Positions 20,569 to 31,826 are shown, counted from the stretch's first letter. The stretch is DNA of 49,936 nt from Stenotrophomonas rhizophila (GCF_020857975.1 NZ_JACWUO010000023.1:1-49936); one strand, 5' to 3'. The notes: generated by a model not told the origin, from the sequence alone. Numbers and translations are program-made.

Positions 20569-22446
20569 TTACTGGCTCAGCGCGCGACGGATTTCATCCA
20601 GTGCCGCCGGGTCGTCCAGCGTGGACAGGTCGCCCGGGTCGCGCTCTTCGGCCAGGGCCTGCAGCGAGCGGCGCAACAGCTTGCCCGAGCGGGTCTTGGG
20701 CAGGGCATTGACGATATGGATATGCGCCGGCCGTGCCAGCGCGCCCAGCGACTGGGTCACCCGCTGCATCATTTCGGTGATCACCGTGCCCGGGTCGCCC
20801 TGCACTGCCTGGCGCAGGGTGACGAACACCAGCGGCACCTGGCCCTTGAGCTCGTCCTTGACCCCGATCACCGCCGCCTCGGCCACCAGCGGATGGCCGG
20901 CGATGCACTCTTCGATCTCGCGGGTGCCCAGGCGGTGGCCGGCGACGTTGATCACATCGTCGGTGCGGCCGAGGATGAAGGTGTACCCATCCTCGTCGCG
21001 GATCGCCCAGTCCAGCGAGCTGTACAGCAGCTCCTTGAAATGGCTGAAGTAGCTCTGGATGAAGCGGTCGTCATCCCGCCACACCGTGCTCATGCAGCCC
21101 GGCGGCAGCGGCGGGGTCATCACCAGTACGCCCTTCTGCCCGGCCGCGACTTCCTCGCCGGTGTTCTCGTCGATCACCTTCATCCTGTAGCCAAGATTGG
21201 GGAAGCCCGGCGAGCCGAAGCGGACCGGTTTCATGTCCACGCCGGGCAGCAGGGTCAACGCCGGCCAGCCGGTTTCGGTCTGCCAGTAGTTGTCGATGAT
21301 CGGCTTGCCGAGCGCGTCGTTGATCCAGTGCGCGGTGGGTTCGTCCAGCGGTTCGCCGGCCAGGAACACGTACTTGAGCGCATCCAGGTCGTGGCGGGCG
21401 ATGAAGTCGACATCGTGCTTCTTCAGCACGCGGACCGCGGTGGGCGAGGAGAACAGCGTGCGCACGTTGTACTGCTCGCACAGCGCCCACCAGATGCCCG
21501 GGTCCGGATTGGTCGGCAGCCCTTCGTACAGCAGCGAGGTGCAGCCGCCGATCAGCGGGCCGTACACGTTGTAGGAATGCCCCACCGCCCAGCCCACGTC
21601 CGAGGTGGAGAACATCACCTGGCCGGGTTTGCAGTCGAACACGGTCTGCATCGACTGCGCCATCGCCACCGCATAGCCGCCGACATCGCGCTGCACGCCC
21701 TTGGGCTTGCCGGTGGTGCCGGAGGTGTAGAGCAGGTAGCTGGGCTCGCTGGATTCCAGCCACACCACCGGCACGTCCTGGTCGCCGACTTCGGCACGCA
21801 GGGTGGCGTAGTCGACGTCGCGGCCGGGCAGCTTCGGTTCGGCCGGGTCCAGCCCGCGCGAGACGATCAGCACATGCGGCGGTGGCGATGCCGCTTCGGC
21901 GCAGGCGGCATCGACCATCGCCTTGTACGGAATCACCTTGCCGCCGCGCTTGCCGGCGTCGGCGGCGATCAGCAGCTTGGGCTGCGCATCGTCGATGCGC
22001 AATGCCAGGTTGTGCGCGGCGAAACCGCCGAACACCACCGAGTGGATCGCGCCGATGCGCGCGCAGGCCAGCATGGCGAACACCGCTTCGGCCATGTTGG
22101 GCATGTAGATCACCACGCGGTCGCCGCGCTGCACATCCAGCCGCTGCAGCACGGCGGCGAAGGCATTTACCTCGCGGTATAACTGCCGGTAGGTGATTTC
22201 GCGGGTGACGTTGGTCTCGGTGGAAATGGCCACCAGCGCCAGCTGGTCGGGGCGTTCGGCCAGGTGCCGGTCCACCGCGTTGTAGCAGAGGTTGGTCTGG
22301 CCGCCCACGTACCAGCGGCGGAACGGGGGATTGCTGTAATCCAGGATCTGCTGCGGCGGTACATGCCAGTAGATCCGGTGGGCTTCCTCGGCCCAGAACG
22401 CCTCAGGTTCCTCCACCGATCGCCGGTAGACATCTTCGTAACGCAT
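20569..22446 (-). CDS. prpE: Propionate-CoA ligase
   Basis: A 625-residue AMP-forming acyl-CoA synthetase. The N-terminal RYEDVYRRSVEEPEAFWAEE and WYVGGQTNLCYNAVDRHLAE are typical of PrpE rather than Acs, and the length fits PrpE (about 628). The ATP-binding motif YTSGTTGKPKGVQRDVGGYA and the A8 hinge GRTDDVINVAGHRLGTREIE are clear. The C-terminal catalytic Lys lies in PKTRSGKLLRR and can be acetylated in this family. The start at 22446 has GGGAGG upstream; codons before it lack support. The enzyme activates propionate for the methylcitrate cycle in the cytoplasm. No other prp gene is adjacent, and an acetyl-CoA synthetase role cannot be fully excluded. Confidence 0.88.
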   Translation of the reverse strand: MRYEDVYRRSVEEPEAFWAEEAHRIYWHVPPQQILDYSNPPFRRWYVGGQTNLCYNAVDRHLAERPDQLALVAISTETNVTREITYRQLYREVNAFAAVLQRLDVQRGDRVVIYMPNMAEAVFAMLACARIGAIHSVVFGGFAAHNLALRIDDAQPKLLIAADAGKRGGKVIPYKAMVDAACAEAASPPPHVLIVSRGLDPAEPKLPGRDVDYATLRAEVGDQDVPVVWLESSEPSYLLYTSGTTGKPKGVQRDVGGYAVAMAQSMQTVFDCKPGQVMFSTSDVGWAVGHSYNVYGPLIGGCTSLLYEGLPTNPDPGIWWALCEQYNVRTLFSSPTAVRVLKKHDVDFIARHDLDALKYVFLAGEPLDEPTAHWINDALGKPIIDNYWQTETGWPALTLLPGVDMKPVRFGSPGFPNLGYRMKVIDENTGEEVAAGQKGVLVMTPPLPPGCMSTVWRDDDRFIQSYFSHFKELLYSSLDWAIRDEDGYTFILGRTDDVINVAGHRLGTREIEECIAGHPLVAEAAVIGVKDELKGQVPLVFVTLRQAVQGDPGTVITEMMQRVTQSLGALARPAHIHIVNALPKTRSGKLLRRSLQALAEERDPGDLSTLDDPAALDEIRRALSQ

Positions 22447-22559
22447 GACAGCCCTCCCAGACAAAGTCATGGGATCGAGCATAGCCCGATGGCGGCGACT
22501 GAACTGTCCGACCTTGGTCGTACGGAGCGCGTGCGCGCGGCCTGAATTGGACGCGGCTG

Positions 22560-22836
22560 CCGGTGAATCGAGCGCCGGGGCGCCACACCCTTTCCGGCGA
22601 ATGTCCCCCGGCGTCGGCCTGCGGCCGACACCTCCTCCTTTACTTCGCCTCCAAGGGTATGGCGCCCCGGCACTCGATCCACCGGCGTCGCCCCTGGCTT
22701 CCGTTTTTCCATCGCGAACCGCAAGCCTGGCCCCGTCGCGGCCGACAGGCTCCTGGCAAAGTAAAGGAGGAGGCCGTCGCCGCCAGGCGTCGGCCGGGGG
22801 ACATTTGCACAGGGGCCTGCCGGCTGCGGCGGGGCC
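22560..22836. repeat. Composite palindromic module, copy B
   Basis: Two hairpins: arms 22560-22592 with 22653-22685 (33 bases, few mismatches) and arms 22729-22754 with 22811-22836 (26 bases). The first is the reverse complement of the 2266-2390 hairpin and the second of the 2125-2221 hairpin, including loops with GGCGAAGTAAAGGAGGAGG and GGCAAAGTAAAGGAGGAGG. The 43-base spacer also keeps GGCTTGCGGT. It fills most of the gap between prpE and mdh; no gene was seen in 22447-22865. Confidence 0.85.
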
Positions 22837-22865
22837 CTCAACGCCCGCGATGAAAGTGATCGAAG

Positions 22866-22897
22866 AAAAAAAACGCCGGGCAAGCCCGGCGTTTTTT
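22866..22897. terminator. Bidirectional terminator downstream of mdh
   Basis: AAACGCCGGGC-AA-GCCCGGCGTTT with A and T runs on each side, 34 bases after the mdh stop. Confidence 0.95.
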
Positions 22898-22931
22898 CAT
22901 CGAGTGCCAACCAAAGGCCGGCCAGCCGCGA

Positions 22932-23918
22932 TCAACCCAGCAGGTGGGCCACGCCGGCGCGCTCTTCTTCCAGCTCGGCCAGGGTCTTGTCGATGTACTT
23001 CTGGCTGAAGTCGTCCACCGGCAGATCCTTGACCAGGGTGTACTCACCGTTTTCGGTGGTCACCGCGAAGCCGAAGATCACCCCTTCCGGGATGCCGTAG
23101 GAACCGTCGGACGGCACGCCCATGGTCACCCACTTGCCATTGCTGCCCAGCACCCAGTCGCGCACGTGGTCGATGGCGGCATTGGCGGCCGAGGCAGCCG
23201 AGGACGAACCACGGGCTTCGATGATCGCCGCGCCGCGCTTGCCCACGGTCGGGATGAAGGTGCCGGCATTCCATTCCTGGTCGTTGATCGCATCGGCGAT
23301 GGAGGCGCCATCGGCGGTGGCAAAACGGTAGTCCGGGTACATGGTCGGGCTGTGGTTGCCCCACACCACCAGCTTCTCGATGCCACCGACCGACTTGCCC
23401 AGCTTGGACGACAGCTGGCTCAGCGCACGGTTGTGGTCCAGGCGCAGCATGGCGGTGAAGTTGCGCGGGTTCAGGTCCGGCGCCGACTTCATGGCGATGT
23501 AGGCGTTGGTATTGGCCGGGTTGCCGACCACCAGCACCTTCACGTTGCGGCTGGCGACCTTGTTCAGCGCCGCGCCTTGGGCGGTGAAGATCTTGGCGTT
23601 TTCCAGCAGCAGGTCCTTGCGCTCCATGCCCGGGCCGCGCGGACGCGCGCCGACCAGCAGGGCGATATCGGCATCCTTGAAGGCCACTTCGGCGTCGTCG
23701 GTACCGACCATGCCGGCCAGCAGCGGGAAGGCGCAGTCTTCCAGTTCCATCATCACCCCGCGCAGCGCGGCCTGGGCCTTGTCGATGGGCAGCTCGAGCA
23801 GCTGCAGGATGACCGGCTGGTCCTTGCCGAGCATTTCGCCGGAGGCGATGCGGAACAGCAGGGCGTAGCCGATCTGGCCGGCGGCGCCGGTCACGGCAAC
23901 ACGAACAGGTGCTTTCAT
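22932..23918 (-). CDS. mdh: Malate dehydrogenase
   Basis: A 328-residue NAD-dependent enzyme of the TCA cycle that interconverts malate and oxaloacetate. The Rossmann motif VAVTGAAGQIGYALLFRIAS opens the protein. Substrate-binding arginines are in GARPRGPGMERKDLL, and the catalytic Asp/His pair is in MLRLDHNRALSQL and VVWGNHSPTMYPDYR. The sequence belongs to the longer cytosolic-type bacterial MDH group (about 328 residues) rather than the 312-residue E. coli type. AGAGGAAA precedes the ATG. The gene appears monocistronic with a strong terminator. Confidence 0.96.
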   Translation of the reverse strand: MKAPVRVAVTGAAGQIGYALLFRIASGEMLGKDQPVILQLLELPIDKAQAALRGVMMELEDCAFPLLAGMVGTDDAEVAFKDADIALLVGARPRGPGMERKDLLLENAKIFTAQGAALNKVASRNVKVLVVGNPANTNAYIAMKSAPDLNPRNFTAMLRLDHNRALSQLSSKLGKSVGGIEKLVVWGNHSPTMYPDYRFATADGASIADAINDQEWNAGTFIPTVGKRGAAIIEARGSSSAASAANAAIDHVRDWVLGSNGKWVTMGVPSDGSYGIPEGVIFGFAVTTENGEYTLVKDLPVDDFSQKYIDKTLAELEEERAGVAHLLG

Positions 23919-24008
23919 GGGGATTTCCTCTGCTAAGAAGCTAGGTAGCTGTGTGGGAGATGGCCGCGCGGGCGGGGACTGGCCTGGCGGGGCGGCCGCA
24001 ACGCAGAA

Positions 24009-24032
24009 ACGGCCCCCTTCACAGGGGGCCGT
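24009..24032 (-). terminator. Terminator of the cyclophilin gene
   Basis: ACGGCCCCC-TTCACA-GGGGGCCGT lies 10 bases after the stop; on the minus strand it is followed by TTCTGC, a weak T-run. Confidence 0.7.
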
Positions 24033-24042
24033 CGGGATCGGA

Positions 24043-24537
24043 TCAGGCGCTGGGGATGAGCTTGTTCCACTCCGCCACGCGCTCGGCCTGGGCGGCCAGC
24101 ACGGCGTCGGTGTCGCCTTCCAGGGTGATCGAGTGGATCACGTCGCCCTGCTTGACCGAATCGACGATGGCCTGGCCATCGAGCACCTGGCCGAACACGG
24201 TGTGCTTGCCGTCCAGCCAGTCGGTCTTGATGTGGGTGATGAAGAACTGGCTGCCGTTGGTGTTCGGGCCGGCATTGGCCATCGACAGCGAGCCGATCTG
24301 GTGCTTGACGCCGTTCTTCTCGTCTTCGAACTTGTAGCCCGGGCCGCCGGTACCCTGGCCCTTGGGGCAGCCGCCCTGGATCATGAAGTCGGGGATCACG
24401 CGGTGGAAGACCAGGCCGTCATAGAAGCCGTGCTTGACCAGGTTGACGAAGTTGGCGACCGTCAGCGGGGCCTTGTCGGCGAACAGCTCGACCTTGATCG
24501 GGCCCTGGGTGGTGTCGAAAGTGGCGATGAGGGACAT
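24043..24537 (-). CDS. ppiB: Peptidyl-prolyl cis-trans isomerase, cyclophilin type
   Basis: A 164-residue cytosolic cyclophilin that speeds proline isomerisation during protein folding. The signature FVNLVKHGFYDGLVFHRVIP with the following DFMIQGGCPKGQGTGGPGY contains the catalytic Arg (FHRV) and the Gln of the active site. MANAGPNTNGSQFFI and DGKHTVFGQV complete the pocket. There is no signal peptide when the start is placed at 24537; an upstream in-frame ATG would add a 29-residue stretch without similarity, so it was not used. Length matches cytoplasmic PpiB (164 in E. coli). Confidence 0.94.
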   Translation of the reverse strand: MSLIATFDTTQGPIKVELFADKAPLTVANFVNLVKHGFYDGLVFHRVIPDFMIQGGCPKGQGTGGPGYKFEDEKNGVKHQIGSLSMANAGPNTNGSQFFITHIKTDWLDGKHTVFGQVLDGQAIVDSVKQGDVIHSITLEGDTDAVLAAQAERVAEWNKLIPSA

Positions 24538-24754
24538 GCAAATCCTTGGGGTACGGGGGTTTGTCGTTAGCCCCATAGGATACACCCGAGGGGGTGCCGA
24601 GCGCCTTCGACCATGGGCGAACACCCACCCGGGCGCCGGGGTCCGGGGCGGTCGCGACGCGGTGGGGCCCGGTGCCGGCTACCGGGCCACGCGGTTGGCG
24701 TTCCCCGCCATCCGGCACTACCTGAATGGGCACCAGGGGGAACCTGAAACGCAG

Positions 24755-24785
24755 TTTTCGCGATTGGCCGCGCAGGCCGTATAAT
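24755..24785 (+). promoter_or_regulatory. Probable typA promoter
   Basis: A perfect TATAAT at 24780-24785 lies 47 bases before the typA ATG. The best -35 candidate is TTTTCG at 24755-24760, a poor match with 19-base spacing, so the -10 element is the main evidence. Confidence 0.55.
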
Positions 24786-24831
24786 ATTGGACTCATTTTT
24801 CCAAATCCGGCGCCGACTGGCCCCCTTTCGC

Positions 24832-26679
<1,848 letters not shown>

Positions 26680-26693
26680 TCGGACCCATTGTC

Positions 26694-27182
26694 GTGATCG
26701 ACAAGCCCTACAACCCGGATCCTCACAAGCATCCGGGGCTTCACCTGATCGCCTTGCTGGAAGCCAGCAAGGCGGTCCTGGCGCTGTTGGCTGCGACCGG
26801 GCTGGAAATGCTCGGCCCGCAGCCCCTGCGCGATGCGGTCAATGCCCTGATCCGCCGGTTCAGTCTGGACCCGGATCACGGCACCCTGCCCTCGCTGCTC
26901 AACATGATCAGCCCCGATGCGGTGCATCTGGCGGCTGCTGCAATGGTCGCCTACGGCGTGCTGCACCTGTTCGAGGCCTGGGGCCTCTGGCGGGCCAAGG
27001 CCTGGGCCTCCTGGCTGGGCTGCGTCACCGCGGGCATCTACCTGCCCTTCGATATCTATGCCATCACCCGTCACCCCGGCTGGGCCGCGTGGTCGGTGCT
27101 GGTGATCAACCTGATCGTGGTCGGCGTGCTCGCCCGCGATATCCGCAAGCGCCACGGCACGCCGCCCCACCCGGCCGGCTGA
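26694..27182 (+). CDS. DUF2127-like integral membrane protein
   Basis: A 162-residue protein read from a GTG start, 14 bases after typA. It has four predicted membrane helices (LIALLEASKAVLALLAATGL, AAAAMVAYGVLHLFEAWGLW, WASWLGCVTAGIYLPFDIYA, AAWSVLVINLIVVGVLA). The motif LLEASKA in helix one, the YGVLHLFEAWGLW segment and the YLPFDIYAITRHP region are typical of DUF2127, whose function is not known. Close spacing suggests co-transcription with typA. The ribosome binding site is weak, so translation may be coupled. Confidence 0.8.
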   Translation: MIDKPYNPDPHKHPGLHLIALLEASKAVLALLAATGLEMLGPQPLRDAVNALIRRFSLDPDHGTLPSLLNMISPDAVHLAAAAMVAYGVLHLFEAWGLWRAKAWASWLGCVTAGIYLPFDIYAITRHPGWAAWSVLVINLIVVGVLARDIRKRHGTPPHPAG

Positions 27183-27238
27183 GTTGCCAAGCGTGGCACC
27201 GGCTGGTTAGCCTGAGCGCCGGTTTCCGGAACACCCCC

Positions 27239-28858
27239 ATGCGCCTGTCGTTGACATCGCTGCTGCTCGCCGTCGCGCTGTGCGGCTGCGCGCCATCGCC
27301 TGCGCCGGTACAGGCCAGCGAAGCACCGGCAGCCGTGCCGATCGATATCCCGTTCGCCTATGCCGAGACCGACATCGCCGACCTGCAGGCGCAGATGGCC
27401 GCCGGCGCGCTGGACAGCGTCACCCTGACCGGCGCCTACCTGGACCGCATCGCGCGGCTGGACCGCGCCGGGCCACGCCTGAACGCGGTGATCGAACTCA
27501 ATCCCGATGCCCTCAAGGAGGCCGCCGCGCTGGATGCCGAGCGCCGCCGCGGCCAGCTGCGCGGGCCCCTGCACGGCATCCCGCTGCTGCTCAAGGACAA
27601 CATCGGCGCGCGCCCGATGCGCAACAGCGCCGGCTCGCTGGCACTGGCCGGGTTCGGCCCGGACGATGCCTTCCTGGTCACCCGCCTGCGTGCGGCCGGG
27701 GCGCTGATCCTGGGCAAGACCAACCTCAGCGAATGGGCCAACTTCCGCTCCAGCCAGTCGATCTCCGGCTGGAGCGCGCGAGGCGGGCAGACCCGCAATC
27801 CGTACCGCCTCAGCCACAACCCCTGCGGTTCCAGCAGCGGCAGCGCGGTGGCGGTGTCGGCCAATCTGGCCGCCGCGGCGGTTGGCACCGAAACCGACGG
27901 CAGCATCGTCTGCCCGGCAGCGGTCAATGGCGTGGTCGGGCTCAAACCCACGGTCGGCCTGGTCAGCCGCGAAGGCATCATCCCGATCTCCTTCAGCCAG
28001 GACACCGCCGGCCCGATGGCGCGCAGCGTGGCCGATGCGGCGGCACTGCTGACCGCCATGGCCGGGCGCGACGACGCCGACCCGGCCACCGCCACCATGC
28101 CCGGGCGCGCGGTCTACGACTACACCTCCCGGCTGAACCCGGACGGCCTGCGCGGGGCCCGCATCGGCGTCCTGCACGGGCCGCTGGAGCAACAGCCGGG
28201 CATCGCCCCGGCGCTGCGGCACGCCATCGCCATCCTCACCGAGGCCGGCGCGGTGGTGGTGCCGGTGGAACTGCCGACCCAGGGCCAATGGCAGGATGCC
28301 GAACGGATCGTGCTGCTGCACGAGTTCAAGGCCGGCCTGCAACGCTACCTGGGCACCCACAATGCCCCGCTGCGCGATCTGGACCAGGTGATTGCCTGGA
28401 ACCGCGCGCATGCCGGCAAGGAGCTGGCGCTGTTCGGCCAGGACCTGATGGAGACCGCCGCCGCCGTCGGGGGCCTGGGCACGCCGGAGTACATCGCCGC
28501 GCGCAGCCGGGCACGCCGGCTGGCCGGCCCGGAAGGCATCGATGCGGTGCTGCGGGCCCAGCACCTGGATGCGCTGATCGCCCCGACCACCGGGGTGGCC
28601 TGGCCGATCCGGGCCGGTGCCGGCGATGACTTTCCCGGCGGCAGTTACAGCGCCGCCGCGGTTGCCGGCTACCCCAGCCTGAGCGTGCCGATGGCGCATG
28701 TGAACGGGCTGCCGCTGGGCCTGCTGTTCATGGGTACGGCCTGGAGCGAACCGCGCCTGATCGAACTGGGCTACGCCTACGAGCAGCGCACCCGCGCGCG
28801 GCGCCCGCCGCGTTTCAGGACCGACAGCCTGCTGCCGCACCCCAGCCCACCCCGGTAG
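27239..28858 (+). CDS. Amidase-signature family lipoprotein
   Basis: A 539-residue hydrolase of the amidase-signature family, likely attached to a membrane through a lipobox (LLAVALCGC, Cys about residue 18). The Ser-cisSer-Lys triad is visible: Lys in GIPLLLKDNIGARPMRNSAG, and the Gly/Ser loop NPCGSSSGSAVAVSANLAAA with TETDGSIVCPAAVNG carrying the two serines. Substrate is unknown; the family cuts a wide range of amides, including peptide amides. It is not the GatA subunit of tRNA amidotransferase, since it has a secretion signal and no gatB/C neighbour. The TAG stop lies inside a SMAG-type palindrome. The start was set at the signal peptide. Confidence 0.9.
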   Translation: MRLSLTSLLLAVALCGCAPSPAPVQASEAPAAVPIDIPFAYAETDIADLQAQMAAGALDSVTLTGAYLDRIARLDRAGPRLNAVIELNPDALKEAAALDAERRRGQLRGPLHGIPLLLKDNIGARPMRNSAGSLALAGFGPDDAFLVTRLRAAGALILGKTNLSEWANFRSSQSISGWSARGGQTRNPYRLSHNPCGSSSGSAVAVSANLAAAAVGTETDGSIVCPAAVNGVVGLKPTVGLVSREGIIPISFSQDTAGPMARSVADAAALLTAMAGRDDADPATATMPGRAVYDYTSRLNPDGLRGARIGVLHGPLEQQPGIAPALRHAIAILTEAGAVVVPVELPTQGQWQDAERIVLLHEFKAGLQRYLGTHNAPLRDLDQVIAWNRAHAGKELALFGQDLMETAAAVGGLGTPEYIAARSRARRLAGPEGIDAVLRAQHLDALIAPTTGVAWPIRAGAGDDFPGGSYSAAAVAGYPSLSVPMAHVNGLPLGLLFMGTAWSEPRLIELGYAYEQRTRARRPPRFRTDSLLPHPSPPR

Positions 28859-28933
28859 TGCCGGCCGCTGGCCGGCAACCAGGCGTACCTGGACGAGATC
28901 ATGAGGTTGCCGGCCAGCGGCCGGCACTACCGG
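28852..28933. repeat. Perfect 29-base inverted repeat built from SMAG units
   Basis: Arms 28852-28880 and 28905-28933 are perfect complements around a 24-base loop, each containing GTAG-TGCCGGCC-GCT-GGCCGGC. It lies between the convergent amidase and MscS genes and supplies the amidase stop codon (TAG at 28856-28858). It may serve as a bidirectional 3' structure. Confidence 0.9.
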
Positions 28934-28945
28934 ACGCAACCCGCA

Positions 28946-30088
28946 TTAGCTGTTGGCTGGTTCCGGCGGGGTCGCCGGCGCACCGTCCTCGGCACCGGGC
29001 GAACGCACGTCTTCAACCGGTTGCGGCCCCTGCCGCCGCAGGCCGGGATCGGGCTGCTGCAGCAGCTCGGCACGGGTCCGCGGCAGCGCCTGGGGATGTT
29101 CGCGCGCCAGGAAATCCAGCATCCGTTCGCGCACGATGCAGCGCAGGTCGAAGGCATCGCCGGAATTGCGCGCACTCACCAGCAGCCGCACCTGCAGAGT
29201 GTGTTCGGTGGTCTCGGTGACCTGGGTCACGCAGACCCGGCCGTCCCACAACGCTTGATCGGCGCAGATGCGTTCCAGTTCGGCCCGGATCGCCGCGATC
29301 GGGGCCCGGTAGTCCAGCCACAGGAAGGCGGTGCCCAGCAGGTCGGCGCTGCGCCGGGTCCAGTTCTGGAACGGGTGTTCGATGAACCAGGTCAACGGCA
29401 CCACCATGCGCCGTTCGTCCCAGATCCGCACCACCACGTAACTGCTGCCGATTTCCTCCACGCGGCCCCACTCGCCCTCGACGATCACCACATCGTCCAG
29501 CCGGATCGGCTGGGTCAAGGCGATCTGCAGGCCCGCGATCAGGTTGCCGAACACCGGCTTGGCCGCGATGCCCGCCACCAGCCCGATGATGCCGGCCGAG
29601 GCCAGCAGCGCGGTCCCGATCTGACGCACCATCGGGAAGGTCAGCAGGATCAGCGAGACGCCGACCAGGATGATCGCGCCCATCAGCACCCGGCTGAGCA
29701 CCCGGGTCTGGGTTTGCACGCGGCGGGCGGCGAGGTTGTCCGCCACCTCCATCGGGTGCTCGCGCAGGATCGCCCGTTCGCCAGCAGCCACCGCGCGGAC
29801 CAGCAGCCAGATCACGCAGACGGTCAGGCCGATATGCAGCAGCCGCAGCGACTGGTCCAGCCAGCGCCCCTGCAGCGGCGTGGCCTCCAGCGCAGGGATC
29901 AGCAGCAGCAACGGCAGCGCGAACGCCAAGGGCCGGCTGATCACCCGCGCGATCCGCGCGCGCCGGTAGTCGCGGCCCTTGAGCCGCCGGGTCAGCGCCA
30001 TCAGCAACCACCAGCCGGTGAGCCCCACCGCCAGCGCAATGCCGATCGGCCACAGATACAGCGCCGCCTGCTGCCAATCCACCGTCAC
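28946..30088 (-). CDS. MscS-family mechanosensitive channel
   Basis: A 380-residue inner-membrane channel that opens under tension. There are four or five hydrophobic segments in the first 190 residues. The last is the pore helix of MscS type, QIGTALLASAGIIGLVAGIA with the following AKPVFGNLIAGLQIALTQPI. Then comes the beta domain (DDVVIVEGEWGRVEEIGSSY and VVPLTWFIEHPFQNWT). A Pro/Arg/Glu-rich tail of about 60 residues is unusual. The GTG at 30088 was chosen because AGGAG lies six bases before it; an ATG at 30103 contains that AGGAG within its own codons. Longer members such as YbdG are similar in size. Convergent with the amidase gene. Confidence 0.9.
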   Translation of the reverse strand: MTVDWQQAALYLWPIGIALAVGLTGWWLLMALTRRLKGRDYRRARIARVISRPLAFALPLLLLIPALEATPLQGRWLDQSLRLLHIGLTVCVIWLLVRAVAAGERAILREHPMEVADNLAARRVQTQTRVLSRVLMGAIILVGVSLILLTFPMVRQIGTALLASAGIIGLVAGIAAKPVFGNLIAGLQIALTQPIRLDDVVIVEGEWGRVEEIGSSYVVVRIWDERRMVVPLTWFIEHPFQNWTRRSADLLGTAFLWLDYRAPIAAIRAELERICADQALWDGRVCVTQVTETTEHTLQVRLLVSARNSGDAFDLRCIVRERMLDFLAREHPQALPRTRAELLQQPDPGLRRQGPQPVEDVRSPGAEDGAPATPPEPANS

Positions 30089-30212
30089 TGCACACTCCTG
30101 CATTGATCCGCAAAGACCGCAGCATGCCAGCGCTACCATGACCGGCACGTCAGCCGGATGTAAGCCGCGCGTGGACGCGGTGCCGCCACGCCAGGCGCGG
30201 CGGCGGCCGGGC

Positions 30213-31604
30213 TTATGCCGCGTAGTGCTGCTGTTTGCGCACGATCGCCATGGCGATCTCCAGCGACTGGTCGTAGTTCAGGCGCGGGTCCACCGAGGAG
30301 CGGTAGGCACGCTCCAGGTCGCGCTCGGTCAGTTCGCGGGCGCCGCCGGTGCATTCGGTCACGTCCTCGCCGGTCAGCTCCAGGTGCACGCCGCCCAGGC
30401 GGGTGCCGGCGGCGGCGTGCAGGTCGAAGGACATCTCCACCTCGCCGCGCACGTTGTCGAAGCGACGGGTCTTGTAGCCGTTGCTGGTGCTCTCGGTGTT
30501 GCCGTGCATCGCATCGCACACCCACAGCACGCGGCGGCCGTCGCGCTTGACCGCCTCCAGCAGCGGCGGCAGCTTGTCGGCGATCTGTGCCGCGCCCATG
30601 CGATGGATGAAACTCAGGCGGCCGGGTTCGTCGTCGGGGTTGAGCACGTCGATCAGGCGCAGCAGCTGGTCCGGCTGCACCGACGGACCGACCTTGATCG
30701 CGATCGGGTTGCGCACCCCGCGCAGATACTCCACGTGCGCGCCCTCCAGCGCGGCGGTGCGCATGCCGATCCACGGGTAATGCGTGCTCAGGTTCAACCA
30801 GCCCTGCTGGCGCGGCACCTGGCGGGTCAGCGCCTGCTCGTAGGGCAGCAGCAGGGCTTCGTGGGAGGTGTAGAAATCGATCCGGTTGAGGTTGTGCACG
30901 CGCACCCCGGCCAGGGTCTCCATGAAGTGCACCGCATCGCCGATCGAGGCCACCATCTTCTGGTAGTCGGCGGCCATCGGCGAATGCTGTACCCAGTCCA
31001 GGTTCCAGTACTCGGGGTGGTGCAGGTCGGCGAAGCCGCCGTCGATCAGGGCGCGCACGAAGTTCATGGTCATCGCCGAATGCGCATGGGCCTGCAGCAT
31101 CCGGCGCGGATCGGGCTGGCGCGCGGCCTGGGTGAACTCCGGGGCATTGATCACATCGCCGCGGTAGCTGGGCAGGGTCACCCCGTCGCGGGTCTCGGTG
31201 TCGGCCGAGCGCGGCTTGGCGTACTGGCCGGCAAAGCGGCCCACCCGGATCACCGGCTTGTGCATGCCATGCACCATCACCAGGCTCATCTGCAGCAGCA
31301 CCTTGAGCCGGTTGGAGATCGTGGTCGATTCGCAGTCGCTGAAGTTCTCGGCGCAGTCGCCGCCCTGCAGCAGGAACCGCTTGCCCTCCTGGGCATCGGC
31401 CAGCTGCTGCTTGAGCGACAGGATCTCCCAGGAGGTCACCAGCGGCGGCAGCCGCTTGAGCTCGTGCAGGGCCGCATCCAGTGCCAGCGGATCGGGGTAG
31501 GCCGGCATCTGCAGCGCGGGCTTGCCGCGCCAGCTGTCCGGCGACCAGGCGGCGTTGGCGGCGGTCACGGCGGGATCGGCTACGGGCGGGGCGGACGGGC
31601 TCAT
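30213..31604 (-). CDS. Class II 3-deoxy-7-phosphoheptulonate (DAHP) synthase
   Basis: A 463-residue enzyme of the first step of the shikimate pathway, joining phosphoenolpyruvate and erythrose-4-phosphate. It is of the plant/mycobacterial class II type. Clear segments are LLQGGDCAENFSDC (metal Cys), VGRFAGQYAKPRSADTE, DGVTLPSYRGDVINAPEF, GMRTAALEGAHVEYLRGVRN, KVGPSVQPDQ, WVCDAMHGNTESTSNGYKTR and HLELTGEDVTEC. The start at 31604 gives the usual length. A much longer frame upstream was rejected because it lacks similarity and overlaps the receptor gene. Feedback regulation by aromatic amino acids cannot be read from the sequence. Confidence 0.95.
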   Translation of the reverse strand: MSPSAPPVADPAVTAANAAWSPDSWRGKPALQMPAYPDPLALDAALHELKRLPPLVTSWEILSLKQQLADAQEGKRFLLQGGDCAENFSDCESTTISNRLKVLLQMSLVMVHGMHKPVIRVGRFAGQYAKPRSADTETRDGVTLPSYRGDVINAPEFTQAARQPDPRRMLQAHAHSAMTMNFVRALIDGGFADLHHPEYWNLDWVQHSPMAADYQKMVASIGDAVHFMETLAGVRVHNLNRIDFYTSHEALLLPYEQALTRQVPRQQGWLNLSTHYPWIGMRTAALEGAHVEYLRGVRNPIAIKVGPSVQPDQLLRLIDVLNPDDEPGRLSFIHRMGAAQIADKLPPLLEAVKRDGRRVLWVCDAMHGNTESTSNGYKTRRFDNVRGEVEMSFDLHAAAGTRLGGVHLELTGEDVTECTGGARELTERDLERAYRSSVDPRLNYDQSLEIAMAIVRKQQHYAA

Positions 31605-31826
31605 CACGGACTTCCGGGGGCATGGGGGACCGGCCATGGTCGCAGAGCGCGGCCGCCGCGCAAAGGGCCGGGGGCCGGCCGGCACTGGCTGAACGGTGGA
31701 AAACGGCGCGTGCGATCGGCCACGAACGGCATGGTCGTCGGCCGCTGGCCAGGCGCATGATTTGTTACGGAGTAACACTTGCCAGGCCGGCGTCCCTCTC
31801 TCCGTCCAGCCCTTGAGGCCATCCCC

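Noticed and set aside
22445..23008. Plus-strand frame running from prpE into mdh
   Set aside because: It crosses two large hairpins and the bidirectional terminator of mdh and has low-complexity translation.
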